Positions 44,089-53,575 of a DNA stretch of 64,000 nt are shown here, one piece after another (position 1 is the stretch's first letter; each line of letters starts with the position of its first letter). The notes under the pieces are model-generated. The model was given only the letters and a program-made list of their open reading frames with translations, did not search any database and had not been told where the DNA came from. Made by a program: the position numbers and the translations under genes. The stretch is from positions 62,432-126,431 of the forward strand of contig NZ_QULM01000003.1 of assembly GCF_003482105.1 (NCBI RefSeq), read 5' to 3'. The DNA is from Coprococcus sp. OM04-5BH (lineage in GTDB: Bacteria; Bacillota; Clostridia; Lachnospirales; Lachnospiraceae).

Positions 44089-45384
44089 ATGCTCAGTTAC
44101 GAAGAAGCAGTAAAATATATACTTGATATACCCATGTTTGCACAGAAGATTGGCAGGGAGAACCTTGCCGGTCTTCTTGCTCGTTTAGGAAATCCCGAGA
44201 AACATCCCCACATAATACATGTGGCGGGAACCAACGGAAAGGGAAGCACCTGTAAAATGCTGGCAACTCTTTTAATGAAGTCGGGCTGCCGGGTAGGATT
44301 ATTCACATCCCCTCATCTGGTGAAGATAAATGAGAGGATAAGGATAAATGATGAGATAATTTCAGACGAAGATTTTGCCAGAGTGTTCTGCCGGGTGAAG
44401 GAAAAGTTCACCGTGCATCCATCCTTCTTTGAAGTAATGTTCGCCATGGCTGCGGTTTACTTTAATGAGCAGAAGGTTGATTATATAATATATGAAACCG
44501 GCATGGGAGGAAGACTTGACGCCACCAACATAGTGGAGCCGGAGCTTACCATCATAACCTCCATAGGCTATGACCATATGGAATATCTCGGGGATACACT
44601 GGAGAAGATCGCGGCAGAGAAGGCAGGTATCATAAAGCCGGGTGTGCCTGTCATTTATTTCGACAGGGATCCACAGGTGAAGGCGGTAATAGAAAAACAG
44701 GCAGAAAGCCGGGGGGCAGCCTTCTATCCGGTCGAAAAAACCAACTATATAATAAACAGTTTGGGACACAAAACCATTGATTTTTCATTTCATAATGGAT
44801 ATTATAAGTATGTTCATCTGAAACTTGGAGCAACGGCACTGTACCAGGTTGAGAATGCCTGTCTGGCAGTTGTTGCATACAGCTTACTGATGAAGAATAT
44901 AGGTGAAAGAGAGCTTCAGATATTATCTGAAGGGCTGCTTTCCTTTTATTGGGAGGGCAGAATGGAGGAGATACTTCCGGGAGTGTATGTAGACGGAGCT
45001 CATAATGTTGAGGCTGTTACATCCTATTGCGATACAATGGAGCGTATGTACAGAGGAGACAGGAAGCTGCTGGTATTCGCTGTAGTTAAGGATAAGGAAT
45101 ACGAAAGTATGATAGATATACTTACAGGCAGGCTGTCCTTTGAACACATTATAGTGACAAATGTATCCGAGCATCGGAAGGCGGATATCCACACCATAGC
45201 AGAGCTGTTTAAAAGCAGGACAGAGACCGGGGTTACGGAGGCCGCGGATGTAGCCGGTGCCATGGAGATGGCAATGGATATAAAGGAAAAAAGCGGCTGC
45301 AACGTGTATTGTGTAGGATCCCTTTACCTTGTAGGAGAGGTTAAGAAATGGCTTGATAAATGGAGCAGAGTGCATAGGATATAA
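44089..45384 (+). CDS. folC: Folylpolyglutamate synthase
   Basis: The 431-residue Mur-ligase-fold enzyme adds glutamates to folates, and may also have dihydrofolate synthase activity. The ATP loop HVAGTNGKGSTCKML is near residues 44-58, with FTSPHLVKINERI, YETGMGGRLDATN and YVDGAHNVEA downstream. Length fits FolC. It starts 20 nt after queF and is probably co-transcribed with it. Confidence 0.95.
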   Translation: MLSYEEAVKYILDIPMFAQKIGRENLAGLLARLGNPEKHPHIIHVAGTNGKGSTCKMLATLLMKSGCRVGLFTSPHLVKINERIRINDEIISDEDFARVFCRVKEKFTVHPSFFEVMFAMAAVYFNEQKVDYIIYETGMGGRLDATNIVEPELTIITSIGYDHMEYLGDTLEKIAAEKAGIIKPGVPVIYFDRDPQVKAVIEKQAESRGAAFYPVEKTNYIINSLGHKTIDFSFHNGYYKYVHLKLGATALYQVENACLAVVAYSLLMKNIGERELQILSEGLLSFYWEGRMEEILPGVYVDGAHNVEAVTSYCDTMERMYRGDRKLLVFAVVKDKEYESMIDILTGRLSFEHIIVTNVSEHRKADIHTIAELFKSRTETGVTEAADVAGAMEMAMDIKEKSGCNVYCVGSLYLVGEVKKWLDKWSRVHRI

Positions 45385-45414
45385 TGATAAAATAACAGGA
45401 AGGAAACATGGATC

Positions 45415-45561
45415 ATGATAAATTTTGATGAAGAAGTCAAGAAGTTTCGCCCGATACTTGAGTTAGATCAGGCGGAAGATGCTATATATAACAATGACCT
45501 TAAGGATTTCACTGACATCATGCAGGAAATGATGAGAGTCACCAAGGAGAAAGAGGAATAG
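45415..45561 (+). CDS. 48-residue acidic small protein
   Basis: Starting at ATG 45415, 48 codons encode an acidic, helical-looking protein (FDEEVKKFRPILELDQAED) with no membrane segment. The AGGAAGG at 45399-45405 gives a workable ribosome site, and the stop lies one base before the next ATG, so it is likely translated with the TPR gene. No family recognised. It may be a partner of that membrane protein. Confidence 0.6.
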   Translation: MINFDEEVKKFRPILELDQAEDAIYNNDLKDFTDIMQEMMRVTKEKEE

Positions 45562-45562
45562 T

Positions 45563-46999
45563 ATGGCAGATGTTTTATACTGTAAGAGATGTGGCGGACA
45601 GATACTTGTTACAGGATACTGCAGTCAGTGTGGCTTAAAGAGCGAGTATGTCAACAAGGCTATCAATACATCTAAATTTTATTACAATATAGGGCTTGAT
45701 AAAGCAAAGGTCAGAGATATGACAGGGGCGGCAGCAGCACTTACCGTTTCCCTTAAATATGACAAGATGAACATTGACGCCAGAAACCTTCTGGGACTTG
45801 TATATTACGAAACAGGTAAAGTGGTTGAGGCTTTAAACGAATGGGTCATCAGCGTCAATCTCTTTGACGGAAGAAATGTTGCCAAGAGATACATAAAGGA
45901 AGTAAAGGCAAATCCTCACAAGCTTGAGGCAACCAATAATGTGGCAAGAAAGTACAATCAGGCACTTAACTATGCAAGACAGGGAAGCAAGGATCTTGCA
46001 TTTATACAGCTTAGGAAGGTGCTTTCGGATAATGGAAAGTTTGTAGATGGGTATCTGTTATTTGCCCTGCTTAACATTGACGCCGGAAGGTATGACAAGG
46101 CGAAGAAGGCCTTAAAGAGGGTAATAAAGATAGACAGGACAAATCCTCTTGCGGTAAGGTACTTTAACGAAATGGGAGTGCCGGATTCCGATGTGATGGA
46201 TTACAGGGATTTTCCTGAAGACGATTATGATGCAGACATTCTTTTCACTACAGACGAGCCTCATGCATATGTGGAGACCGGTAAGCCTCTTGCCAAGGCT
46301 GATGACAGTGTAGTTCCTGTGGGACACTATAAGGATATTAATTTCTACAAATACTCCATGGCCTACGTTATTGCCGGAATAGTACTTGGCGTGGCAGTGA
46401 TGTTTTTTCTCGTAATGCCTCAGAGGCAGAAGAGTAATGACAATACCAGCAAGGAATTGAAGATAACCTTCAGTGAGCAGATAGCTGATAAGAATGTTAA
46501 GATCTCGTCTCTTGAGAATGAGGTTAAGTCTATACAGTCTGAGCTTGACCAGGCAAATGCCACCATAGATGACTACAAGGCAAACAGCAAGATACTTTCA
46601 AATGAAGATAAGGTAAGTATGCAGCTTGCCGTCAAGAAGTATATAGATGGTGACTATGAGGGGGCTCTTACATCATTTGAGAAGCTTATGGAGACAAATG
46701 AGAACTATGACGAGCTTCTGTTCTATGCAGGACTCTGTTATGAGAAGCTCGGACAGTATGAGAATGCAGTTACTGCATTTACAAATCTGACAACTAACTG
46801 TCCGGACTCCATATACTACACAGTGGCGTCCACAAAGGCAAAGACCAACAATGCCGCAGGTGACGGAGTTACGGATACTACCACCGAAAACCCTTATTCT
46901 GAAGGCGGTACAGGTGATGGCACCGACACGGGAATCGGAGATGGAACCGGTGCCGGAGACGGCGATTCAGTAATACCGGATGATGGATCCGTTGGATAG
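45563..46999 (+). CDS. Zinc-ribbon TPR membrane protein
   Basis: 478 residues: a short zinc ribbon (CKRCG...CSQCG, residues 7-24), a first TPR region (about 35-205), one membrane helix (about 265-288), a coiled coil (about 300-335), a second TPR pair (about 345-420) and a Gly/Asp/Thr-rich tail. TPRs hold protein partners on both sides of the membrane. The zinc ribbon resembles those of the kinases at 27.0 and 29.2 kb and the tail resembles envelope proteins here. A scaffold role in envelope or division is inferred. Confidence 0.8.
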   Translation: MADVLYCKRCGGQILVTGYCSQCGLKSEYVNKAINTSKFYYNIGLDKAKVRDMTGAAAALTVSLKYDKMNIDARNLLGLVYYETGKVVEALNEWVISVNLFDGRNVAKRYIKEVKANPHKLEATNNVARKYNQALNYARQGSKDLAFIQLRKVLSDNGKFVDGYLLFALLNIDAGRYDKAKKALKRVIKIDRTNPLAVRYFNEMGVPDSDVMDYRDFPEDDYDADILFTTDEPHAYVETGKPLAKADDSVVPVGHYKDINFYKYSMAYVIAGIVLGVAVMFFLVMPQRQKSNDNTSKELKITFSEQIADKNVKISSLENEVKSIQSELDQANATIDDYKANSKILSNEDKVSMQLAVKKYIDGDYEGALTSFEKLMETNENYDELLFYAGLCYEKLGQYENAVTAFTNLTTNCPDSIYYTVASTKAKTNNAAGDGVTDTTTENPYSEGGTGDGTDTGIGDGTGAGDGDSVIPDDGSVG

Positions 47000-47056
47000 A
47001 GAGAATACAGATGCTGAAAATCAAATATAGATATTGGATTGACAATATCAACGATA

Positions 47057-47090
47057 CTAAGGACAAATGATCAATTTCATTTGTCCTTTT
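47057..47090 (+). terminator. Terminator before the sigma-F operon
   Basis: AAGGACAAATGA pairs with TCATTTGTCCTT and leads into TTTTCTTATT. It isolates the spoIIAA operon from the TPR gene. Confidence 0.88.
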
Positions 47091-47133
47091 CTTATTATTT
47101 ACGATCAAAAAAGAAGGGGGAAAAGCAGGTATC

Positions 47134-47490
47134 ATGAATAATTGTGAAAAAATTGGAGATACTGTAATAATAAGACTGCCTTCAGAGGTGGATGATTATG
47201 TAGCCACCGGCATTATAGAAAATACCAGGGAGGTGTTCTCAGATAAAAGGGTAAAATACGTGATCTTTGATTTTGAACATACAAGGATGATGGACAGCTC
47301 GGGCATAGGGCTTATAACCAGGCGGTTCAGGGATGTCTATGATCGGAAAGGACTAGTTTACATAATTAATGAATCAGAACAGATGAAGAAGATACTTACA
47401 ATGTCAGGGATATACAGGATCGTGAACCGGGCGGCAGATATTGAGGAGGCATACGCCAAGGCTCACGGCAGTTTTGTTTACCAGACCTGA
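47134..47490 (+). CDS. spoIIAA: Anti-sigma-F factor antagonist SpoIIAA
   Basis: The 118-residue STAS-domain protein has the phosphorylation site MMDSSGIG with Ser55. Dephosphorylated SpoIIAA pulls SpoIIAB off sigma-F in the forespore; SpoIIAB phosphorylates it to reset. Length and operon position (before spoIIAB and sigF) are canonical. AAGAAGGGGG precedes the start. Confidence 0.95.
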   Translation: MNNCEKIGDTVIIRLPSEVDDYVATGIIENTREVFSDKRVKYVIFDFEHTRMMDSSGIGLITRRFRDVYDRKGLVYIINESEQMKKILTMSGIYRIVNRAADIEEAYAKAHGSFVYQT

Positions 47491-47572
47491 TATGTTTATT
47501 TTATTTGGCAAAATCCTTTGAAAAGGAATAAGAAATCTGTAAAAAATATGGATTGGGGAATATGTGAAGTCT

Positions 47573-48025
47573 ATGAATAGAAATGAAATGAGTTTAGAAA
47601 TAGAAAGTGATCCAAGAAACGAGAGCTTTGCAAGGGTGGTTGTGGCATCGTTTATGACCAGAATCAACCCGACACTTGAAGAGGTGGCAGATGTTAAGAC
47701 AGCGGTATCAGAGGCTGTTACTAACGCCATTGTACACGGATATGATGAAGGGGAAGGCAGGATAATCATAAAAGCGGTTACAGATGTGGAGGAGCGTACT
47801 CTTGAGGTTTGGATAATCGATTGCGGCAAGGGTATAGAAGATATAAAAAAGGCAATGGAGCCAATGTACACCAGCAAGCCGGACAAGGGAAGAAGCGGTA
47901 TGGGATTTTCATTTATGGAGGCATTCATGGATGAGCTGGCAGTAGAATCAGAACCGGGTAAGGGAACCACGGTAAAAATGAAAAAGAAAGTGGGAAACTC
48001 AGACAGGGAGACAGATGGAGAATAA
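47573..48025 (+). CDS. spoIIAB: Anti-sigma-F factor / kinase SpoIIAB
   Basis: About 150 residues of a GHKL-type kinase: N box AVSEAVTNAIVHGYDE, G1 IIDCGKGIEDI and G2 GRSGMGFSFME. It binds and inhibits sigma-F and phosphorylates SpoIIAA. ATG 47573 matches the family start (NRNEMSLEI); GTG 47564 is an in-frame alternative nearer the GGGGA. The end overlaps sigF by 11 nt. Confidence 0.95.
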   Translation: MNRNEMSLEIESDPRNESFARVVVASFMTRINPTLEEVADVKTAVSEAVTNAIVHGYDEGEGRIIIKAVTDVEERTLEVWIIDCGKGIEDIKKAMEPMYTSKPDKGRSGMGFSFMEAFMDELAVESEPGKGTTVKMKKKVGNSDRETDGE

Positions 48026-48695
48026 TTTGGAATTGTTAGTCAGAGCAAAAGAAGGTGACAAAGATTCCAAAGACAAGCTTGTTATGGGCAACATGGGGCT
48101 TGTGTGGAGCATTGCAAGGAGATTTACAGGAAGAGGCTGTGAGCTTGAGGATATAGTATCCATAGGAACAATAGGCCTCATAAAGGCCATAGACAGATTT
48201 GACATGAAATACGAAGTGGAGTTTTCTACCTATGCGGTGCCCATGATAACCGGAGAAATCAAAAGATTTTTCAGGGATTCCGGCACCATAAAGGTGAGCC
48301 GCAGCCTGAAGGAAATATATGGGAAGATATATGCATACAGGGATACATACATTAAACAAAAGGGCAGGGAGCCGGAGCTGTCGGAGATAGCCGAAGCCCT
48401 GAACATAGAGCCTGAGGAGATAACCATGGCTATGGAAGCCGCGAGACCTGTGGAGTCCTTTGACAATCCCGGTGTCATGGAAGTAAAAGGCGAAGACCGG
48501 GAAGAGAAGCTTATGGATAAGTTATTGGTAGATGAGCTTATGGCGAACCTTTCAGAGGAGGAATACAGGCTTATAGAACTCCGGTATTTCAGGGAAATGT
48601 CCCAGTCAGATACCGGAAGGCGGCTGGGCTTTTCCCAGGTGCAGGTAAGCAGGTATGAGAAAAAAATAATAGAGAAATTAAGAAATATGGTATAA
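48015..48695 (+). CDS. sigF: Forespore sigma factor F
   Basis: The 226-residue SigB/F/G-type sigma factor has region 2 (GLVWSIARRF, DIVSIGTIGLIKAIDRFD, FSTYAVPMITGEIKRF), region 3 and a region 4 helix-turn-helix (MSQSDTGRRLGFSQVQVSRYE). It directs the first forespore programme after polar division. The spoIIAA-spoIIAB-sigF order favours F over the closely similar sigma-G. Translation is coupled to spoIIAB. Confidence 0.94.
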   Translation: MENNLELLVRAKEGDKDSKDKLVMGNMGLVWSIARRFTGRGCELEDIVSIGTIGLIKAIDRFDMKYEVEFSTYAVPMITGEIKRFFRDSGTIKVSRSLKEIYGKIYAYRDTYIKQKGREPELSEIAEALNIEPEEITMAMEAARPVESFDNPGVMEVKGEDREEKLMDKLLVDELMANLSEEEYRLIELRYFREMSQSDTGRRLGFSQVQVSRYEKKIIEKLRNMV

Positions 48696-48791
48696 GCCAA
48701 AAGAATAAAAATCGGGATCATACAGATAATAAACCTTAATGAAAGATATAGTGATTTAAAATAAAAATCTTCAGAGAGGAAAATTAATATT

Positions 48792-49406
48792 ATGGCTGAT
48801 CTACTTTATATAAAACCTAAACAGAGCGTAAAAGTAAACGAGAGAAAGGTACTTCTAAAGGACATGGCGGAGATATATTCGGATAATCCAGATATAGCAT
48901 TTGCCGCAGACAAGATAGAGGTATACAAATTTAAAGAAAAAGGAAAAAAACAACATATAATATCAATTCTTGATGTGGTCACAACCCTCACCTCAATGTT
49001 TGCTGATGTAGACATAATCAATCTGGGCGAGCCTGATACCATCATTTATTATGAGGCTTCCGATTCAAATGTGAACGTAAAGGAGATCCTCAAATTCATC
49101 GGATTATGTTTCATTGCCTTCTTCGGAGCGGCATTCTCCATAATGTCCTATAACTCTGACGTAAATCTTGTGGGGCAGCTTGAGCTTATGCAGGATCTCT
49201 TTGTAGGAGGCGATGAAGCAGGAATATCCATCGCAGGAATGTTCTATTCAATAGGCCTGTTTCTCGGGATAATCATTTTCTTCAACCATGGTGCAGCCAA
49301 GAAGTTCACAGACGAACCAACGCCTCTCCAGGTGCAGTTAAGAAAGTACGAGCAGGACGTGAACCAGACTATTATCACAGATATGGACAGGAGACCTGAA
49401 AAATGA
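48792..49406 (+). CDS. spoVAA: Stage V sporulation protein AA
   Basis: The 204-residue protein has a soluble N-terminal half (beginning LLYIKPKQSVKVN) and two membrane helices (about 98-120 and 148-172). SpoVA proteins carry dipicolinic acid into the forespore and out on germination. It overlaps spoVAB by 4 nt (ATGA). The placement straight after sigF matches Bacillus and Clostridia. Confidence 0.88.
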   Translation: MADLLYIKPKQSVKVNERKVLLKDMAEIYSDNPDIAFAADKIEVYKFKEKGKKQHIISILDVVTTLTSMFADVDIINLGEPDTIIYYEASDSNVNVKEILKFIGLCFIAFFGAAFSIMSYNSDVNLVGQLELMQDLFVGGDEAGISIAGMFYSIGLFLGIIIFFNHGAAKKFTDEPTPLQVQLRKYEQDVNQTIITDMDRRPEK

Positions 49407-49822
49407 ATCCAGCTTATATTTTATTGGCATTTGCCGCAATGGCAGGTGGTGCAGCCATAGCTGCCGGATATTTTGCATTTATATCCATGATCGGTATATT
49501 TCCAAAGCTTTTGAGCAAAATACAGTACAACAGACATTATATGCTCGTGGAAAATCTTCTTGCATACGGAGCAGCCCTTGGAAATGTCATCTATATATTT
49601 ACCATAAGGATTCCCCTTACTCTTTTTGGGTTTGCTATCCTGGCACTGTTTGGAGGGATATTTGTAGGCTGTCTGGCAGGTGCACTGACAGAGGTGTTAA
49701 ATGTGTTCCCGATCATATCCAGAAGATTTAAGATCAGAAAATATCTGCCCTATGCCATATATGCACTGGCGGCAGGAAAGACCGCGGGCAGTATAGTCAT
49801 GGTGATCACCACGTTGGTGTGA
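49403..49822 (+). CDS. spoVAB: Stage V sporulation protein AB
   Basis: The 139-residue membrane protein has about four helices (near 5-25, 50-70, 75-100 and 115-135) and the GGIFVGCLAGALTEVLNVFP segment seen in SpoVAB. It is coupled to spoVAA by a 4-nt overlap and forms part of the dipicolinate channel set. Confidence 0.88.
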   Translation: MNPAYILLAFAAMAGGAAIAAGYFAFISMIGIFPKLLSKIQYNRHYMLVENLLAYGAALGNVIYIFTIRIPLTLFGFAILALFGGIFVGCLAGALTEVLNVFPIISRRFKIRKYLPYAIYALAAGKTAGSIVMVITTLV

Positions 49823-49874
49823 TTATAAAATAATCTATATCCTAAACAGATTGGCGTAAGAAAGGAGCAATACA

Positions 49875-50324
49875 ATGAAATACGAACCGAAACAGGAAGA
49901 TTATAATAAATATGTGAATCAGGTGACACCGAAATCCAACTCGGTGAAAAACTGTATCTGGGCCTTCCTTGCAGGTGGCGGCATCTGTCTTGTAGGACAG
50001 ATAATAAAGCACATCCTCATGGCAAATAACGTGTCTGAGGACGATGCCTATGGCTATGTGTCAATAATACTGGTCCTTGCCAGTGTAGTGCTGACAGGTC
50101 TTAATCTTTATAAGGGCTTTGCCAAGTTCGCCGGAGCCGGAGCACTGGTGCCCATAACAGGATTTGCAAATGGTGTGTGCTCCCCTATAGTGGAATTTCA
50201 GACCGAGGGAGAGGTGTTCGGTAAGGGAGTCAAGGCCTTCACTATCGCAGGTCCTGTAATAATGTTTGGTATATTTGCATCATTTATCGCAGGACTTATA
50301 TATTACATTATCGGGCTGTTTTGA
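49875..50324 (+). CDS. spoVAC: Stage V sporulation protein AC
   Basis: The 149-residue membrane protein starts with a hydrophilic segment ending in VKNCIWAFLAGGGICLVGQ and contains GAGALVPITGFANGVCSP, both typical of SpoVAC, the mechanosensitive component of the channel. AAGGAG precedes ATG 49875. The usual next gene, spoVAD, is not here but 5 kb downstream. Confidence 0.93.
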   Translation: MKYEPKQEDYNKYVNQVTPKSNSVKNCIWAFLAGGGICLVGQIIKHILMANNVSEDDAYGYVSIILVLASVVLTGLNLYKGFAKFAGAGALVPITGFANGVCSPIVEFQTEGEVFGKGVKAFTIAGPVIMFGIFASFIAGLIYYIIGLF

Positions 50325-50458
50325 TCATAAGCTGTAACATTAGAAGGATTTATATTATTTTAGTGTCAGTCATCCACAGGATAATAGATGCCGCATATTG
50401 GCAAATATTAATAAAATATGTCGAAAATGTAATTTTATATTAAGTTTGAAAACGGTAG

Positions 50459-50486
50459 TTGTATACGAAAAACTTTGTGATATAAT
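50459..50486 (+). promoter_or_regulatory. Promoter for the VanW-type gene
   Basis: TTGTAT (50459-50464) and TATAAT (50481-50486), 16 nt apart, with an extended TGA before the -10, lie 80 nt before the start. A vegetative-type promoter here supports independent expression from the spoVA genes. Confidence 0.6.
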
Positions 50487-50566
50487 ACACCTGTGCAGAC
50501 AGACTTTTTTCGAATTTATTTGCATAAATTATTCATAAATAGTATAGAGCATGAAAGGTACAGTTG

Positions 50567-52252
50567 ATGAAAAAGGTATTAAGATCTAAGGTTTTTATTG
50601 CATGTGCGGTAGTGGTGGCACTGTTTCTGATGTACGTAGTGTTGTGTTTCGTAATAGATGACCGCACATTCTACCAGAACACCACAATAAACGGAATAGA
50701 CGTAAGCGGACTTACGGTGGAGGAAGCCTCCGAACAGATAAAAGGCAAGTTCCAGGACACATACAGAACCGCCCAGCTTAACGTAGACTTAAGTGGAGAG
50801 AAGTATGTGATAGACGTGTCGGACGCTATTAATCTTAACGTAAATGACGCAGTTGAGAAGAAATGTCTTGAGACCCACTCATTTTTCAAGAGAGGTGTGA
50901 ACTACGTTGTGGCATTGTTCTCATCCTGTGATTATGCTATTGCCCCTGAGGTACAGAGCAGGGAGAAGCTTCACGAAGCCATTGCCGTAAGTGGTCTTGC
51001 AGATCTCCAGAAGGAGAACAAGGACGCCTACAAGATAGATGGTGACAAGCTTGTGGTAGTAAAGGGAAGAGGCATGTTTGCCGTAGATGAAGAAGCACTT
51101 GCCGACGAGGTAGAGAAGAGGCTTCTTTCACAGAAATTTGATGAGGTAATAGAGTGCCCGCTGGTTAAGGGAGATGTGGATATAGATAAGCTCCACCATC
51201 AGGTATATACAGAGGTTAAGGAGCCTACACTGGATCCGGATAATAACTATGCGGTGGTAGAGGCTGTTACAGGTATGGACTTTGACGTGGCTGAAGCGAA
51301 GAAGCTTCTTGAGGCTGCCAAGGACGGCGAGGAGGTTCGCATACCACTTAAGATAACCGAACCTAAGATAAGCACCGAGGAATATACCAGAAACCTTTTT
51401 AAGGATGAGCTTGGAAGCTGCACAACGGTTGCCACAGGTACCAGCGGCAGAAAGTCAAATGTCAAGCTGGCAGCAGACTACTGTAACGGTACGATCCTTA
51501 TGCCGGGAGAACAGTTCTCTTACAACAATGTGGTAGGAGAGAGAACCAGCGACAGGGGATTTTCACCGGCTCCGTCTTATGTAGGCGGCGAGTCCGTTGA
51601 TTCCATCGGTGGTGGAATATGCCAGACATCCTCAACACTTTACGATGCAGTATTATATGCTAATCTTCAGATAGATGAGAGACATCCTCATCCCTATGTT
51701 TCAGGATATATAGGAGCAGGTCTTGACGCTACGGTTGCCTGGGGCGGATATGATTTCAGATTTACAAATACTCTGGAGTATCCGGTCAAGATAGTCACCA
51801 GCTTTGAAAATGACAACGTAACCTGCAAGGTCTACGGTACAAATCTAGACGGTATACATGTGGAGTTGTCCACAGAGTTTTTGGGATACGTGGACTACGA
51901 CACAGAGTACAAAGACGATGACAGCCATGAGGTAGGATACGAAGAGGTTGAGACCTCGGGTATAAGAGGTCAGATATACCAGTCCTACAGAACAGTGTAC
52001 GACAAGGATGGAAATGTAATCTCAACAACAAAGGAATCACTTAGTGAGTACAGCACGAGAACAGAGGTAATAATCCGAGGTACAAAAGAACCTGAGACGG
52101 AAGCCCCTACAACCGAGGCACCTACTACGGAAGCCCCTACAACCGAGGCACCAACCACTGAGGATCCATCAGGTGGTGACGATCCTGCGGTAGATATCCC
52201 TGACAGTGTTCAGAGTGTGAGCGGTAAATACGCAAAGAAGGTTTTTTTCTAA
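50567..52252 (+). CDS. VanW-family protein with peptidoglycan-binding domains
   Basis: About 561 residues: an N-terminal anchor (about 8-28), a YoaR-like/PG_binding_4 region in two copies (about 45-270, start NGIDVSGLTVEEA), and the VanW domain (about 285-420) with VGERTSDRGFSPAPSYVGG and GGGICQTSSTLYDAV. A tail of repeated EAPTT units ends the protein. VanW proteins occur with glycopeptide resistance and sporulation wall genes, but the activity is unproven. It is anchored outside the cell. ATG 50567 suits AAAGG at 50553; TTG 50564 is possible. Confidence 0.88.
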   Translation: MKKVLRSKVFIACAVVVALFLMYVVLCFVIDDRTFYQNTTINGIDVSGLTVEEASEQIKGKFQDTYRTAQLNVDLSGEKYVIDVSDAINLNVNDAVEKKCLETHSFFKRGVNYVVALFSSCDYAIAPEVQSREKLHEAIAVSGLADLQKENKDAYKIDGDKLVVVKGRGMFAVDEEALADEVEKRLLSQKFDEVIECPLVKGDVDIDKLHHQVYTEVKEPTLDPDNNYAVVEAVTGMDFDVAEAKKLLEAAKDGEEVRIPLKITEPKISTEEYTRNLFKDELGSCTTVATGTSGRKSNVKLAADYCNGTILMPGEQFSYNNVVGERTSDRGFSPAPSYVGGESVDSIGGGICQTSSTLYDAVLYANLQIDERHPHPYVSGYIGAGLDATVAWGGYDFRFTNTLEYPVKIVTSFENDNVTCKVYGTNLDGIHVELSTEFLGYVDYDTEYKDDDSHEVGYEEVETSGIRGQIYQSYRTVYDKDGNVISTTKESLSEYSTRTEVIIRGTKEPETEAPTTEAPTTEAPTTEAPTTEDPSGGDDPAVDIPDSVQSVSGKYAKKVFF

Positions 52253-52287
52253 ACTTTTTTGAAAATACATAGTATAAATGATATAAT

Positions 52288-52334
52288 AGAACCGGTTTTC
52301 TGATGTTATATGGCATGGGAAATCCGGTTCTTTT
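52288..52334 (+). terminator. Terminator after the VanW-type gene
   Basis: AGAACCGG(TTTTC) pairs with (GGGAAAT)CCGGTTCT and runs into TTTTATTTT. Confidence 0.88.
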
Positions 52335-52493
52335 ATTTTGAACGATTGTATAAGATTTATTTAAAAAGTTTAAAGCGGGCAGACAATGTAGATTGTTTGA
52401 TGAACACTGATTACGATTGGATTCGGCTGATATGACAGTAGGGGTGCAGATAAATTATAAAAGAAATATTTTTGGAATTTTAGGAGGAATGGT

Positions 52494-53465
52494 ATGTATT
52501 TGATATTTGATATTGGCGGAACATTTTCCAAGTATGCTTTAATGAAAGCAGACGGAACAATAGTTGATAAGGGCAAATTCGAAACCAAGAATAAAGAGGG
52601 GGATACGGTAGATGATTTTGTGGACTCTCTGGTGGCAGTCTATGACAATTATAAAACCTATACAGTCATAGAAGGTATATCTATGTCACTGCCTGGACAG
52701 ATAGACGTGGAAAACGGGATAGTGTATTTAGGTGGGGCACTGCCTTTCTTACATAAGGTGAGATTTGGAAAGCTCATGTCAGACAGATGTGACCATAAGC
52801 CTGTTACGCTTGAAAACGATGCAAAATGTGCAGCCCTTGCTGAGATCTGGAAAGGAAACGCATCAGATTGTACTAATGCTGTACTATTCATAATTGGAAC
52901 AGGAGTAGGCGGCGGTGTCATAATTGACAGAAAGGTTCACCGTGGAAACAGGATGATCGCCGGGGAGTTTTCTTATATATTTGACACCATAACCAGGGAA
53001 GAAGCGGAACATAAACTGCTTAATGTTGATGATATGGGACAGCTCGAGAATAAGTATGGTGATGGCATATACAGTCTGTCAAAGACAGCAGCCACTTATT
53101 CACTCCGTGTACGTGTGTCCAAAGAGAAGAATATTCCGTTAGAACAGGTGACAGGAGAATTGATATACAAATGGTCAGACGAAGGAGACGAAATATGCAG
53201 CAATGCTCTTAAGGACATGTATTTTGCTATTGCCAAGCAGTGTCTTAATATGTATGTTATCCTTAACCCGGATGTGATACTGATCGGTGGCGGCATAAGC
53301 TCCGAACCACGATTTATAGAAGGTATCAGATATTATGCGAAGATGTTGAGCAATGCTGCAGAAATGTTTAAGGGATATAAGATTGAACTGTGCAAATTCG
53401 GAAATGACTCTAACCTTTTAGGCGCTTTATACAATTTCTTGCAGATGCATGATCTGACAAAATAA
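52494..53465 (+). CDS. ROK-family sugar kinase
   Basis: The 323-residue ASKHA-fold kinase has the phosphate-1 loop FDIGGTFSKYA, ENDAKCAALAE and the adenosine/phosphate-2 region FIIGTGVGGGVI. The ROK zinc-binding cysteine cluster (CxCGxxGC) after GEF is missing; the region reads IAGEFSYIFDTIT. Zinc-less ROK proteins include beta-glucoside and other hexose kinases. AGGAGG precedes ATG 52494. No sugar operon accompanies it. Confidence 0.88.
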   Translation: MYLIFDIGGTFSKYALMKADGTIVDKGKFETKNKEGDTVDDFVDSLVAVYDNYKTYTVIEGISMSLPGQIDVENGIVYLGGALPFLHKVRFGKLMSDRCDHKPVTLENDAKCAALAEIWKGNASDCTNAVLFIIGTGVGGGVIIDRKVHRGNRMIAGEFSYIFDTITREEAEHKLLNVDDMGQLENKYGDGIYSLSKTAATYSLRVRVSKEKNIPLEQVTGELIYKWSDEGDEICSNALKDMYFAIAKQCLNMYVILNPDVILIGGGISSEPRFIEGIRYYAKMLSNAAEMFKGYKIELCKFGNDSNLLGALYNFLQMHDLTK

Positions 53466-53482
53466 ATAAATGGGTGAAGTGA

Positions 53483-53552
53483 AAATCCCTGATAGGATTA
53501 AATGTCAAAACACATTAGATGTGAATTGGGCATGCAGTCTTATCAGGGATTT
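53483..53552. terminator. Bidirectional terminator, ROK and ClC genes
   Basis: AAATCCCTGATA (53483-53494) pairs with TATCAGGGATTT (53541-53552), with smaller pairing in the loop, between two convergent genes. T-rich sequence flanks the right arm for + transcripts. Confidence 0.8.
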
Positions 53553-53575
53553 AATTATTTTTACGCTATTACTCG

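Noticed and set aside
48696..48791. Sigma-F or sigma-G promoter for spoVAA
   Set aside because: A GAATA and a CATACA-like hexamer occur but their spacing (11 nt) is wrong; no site is claimed.
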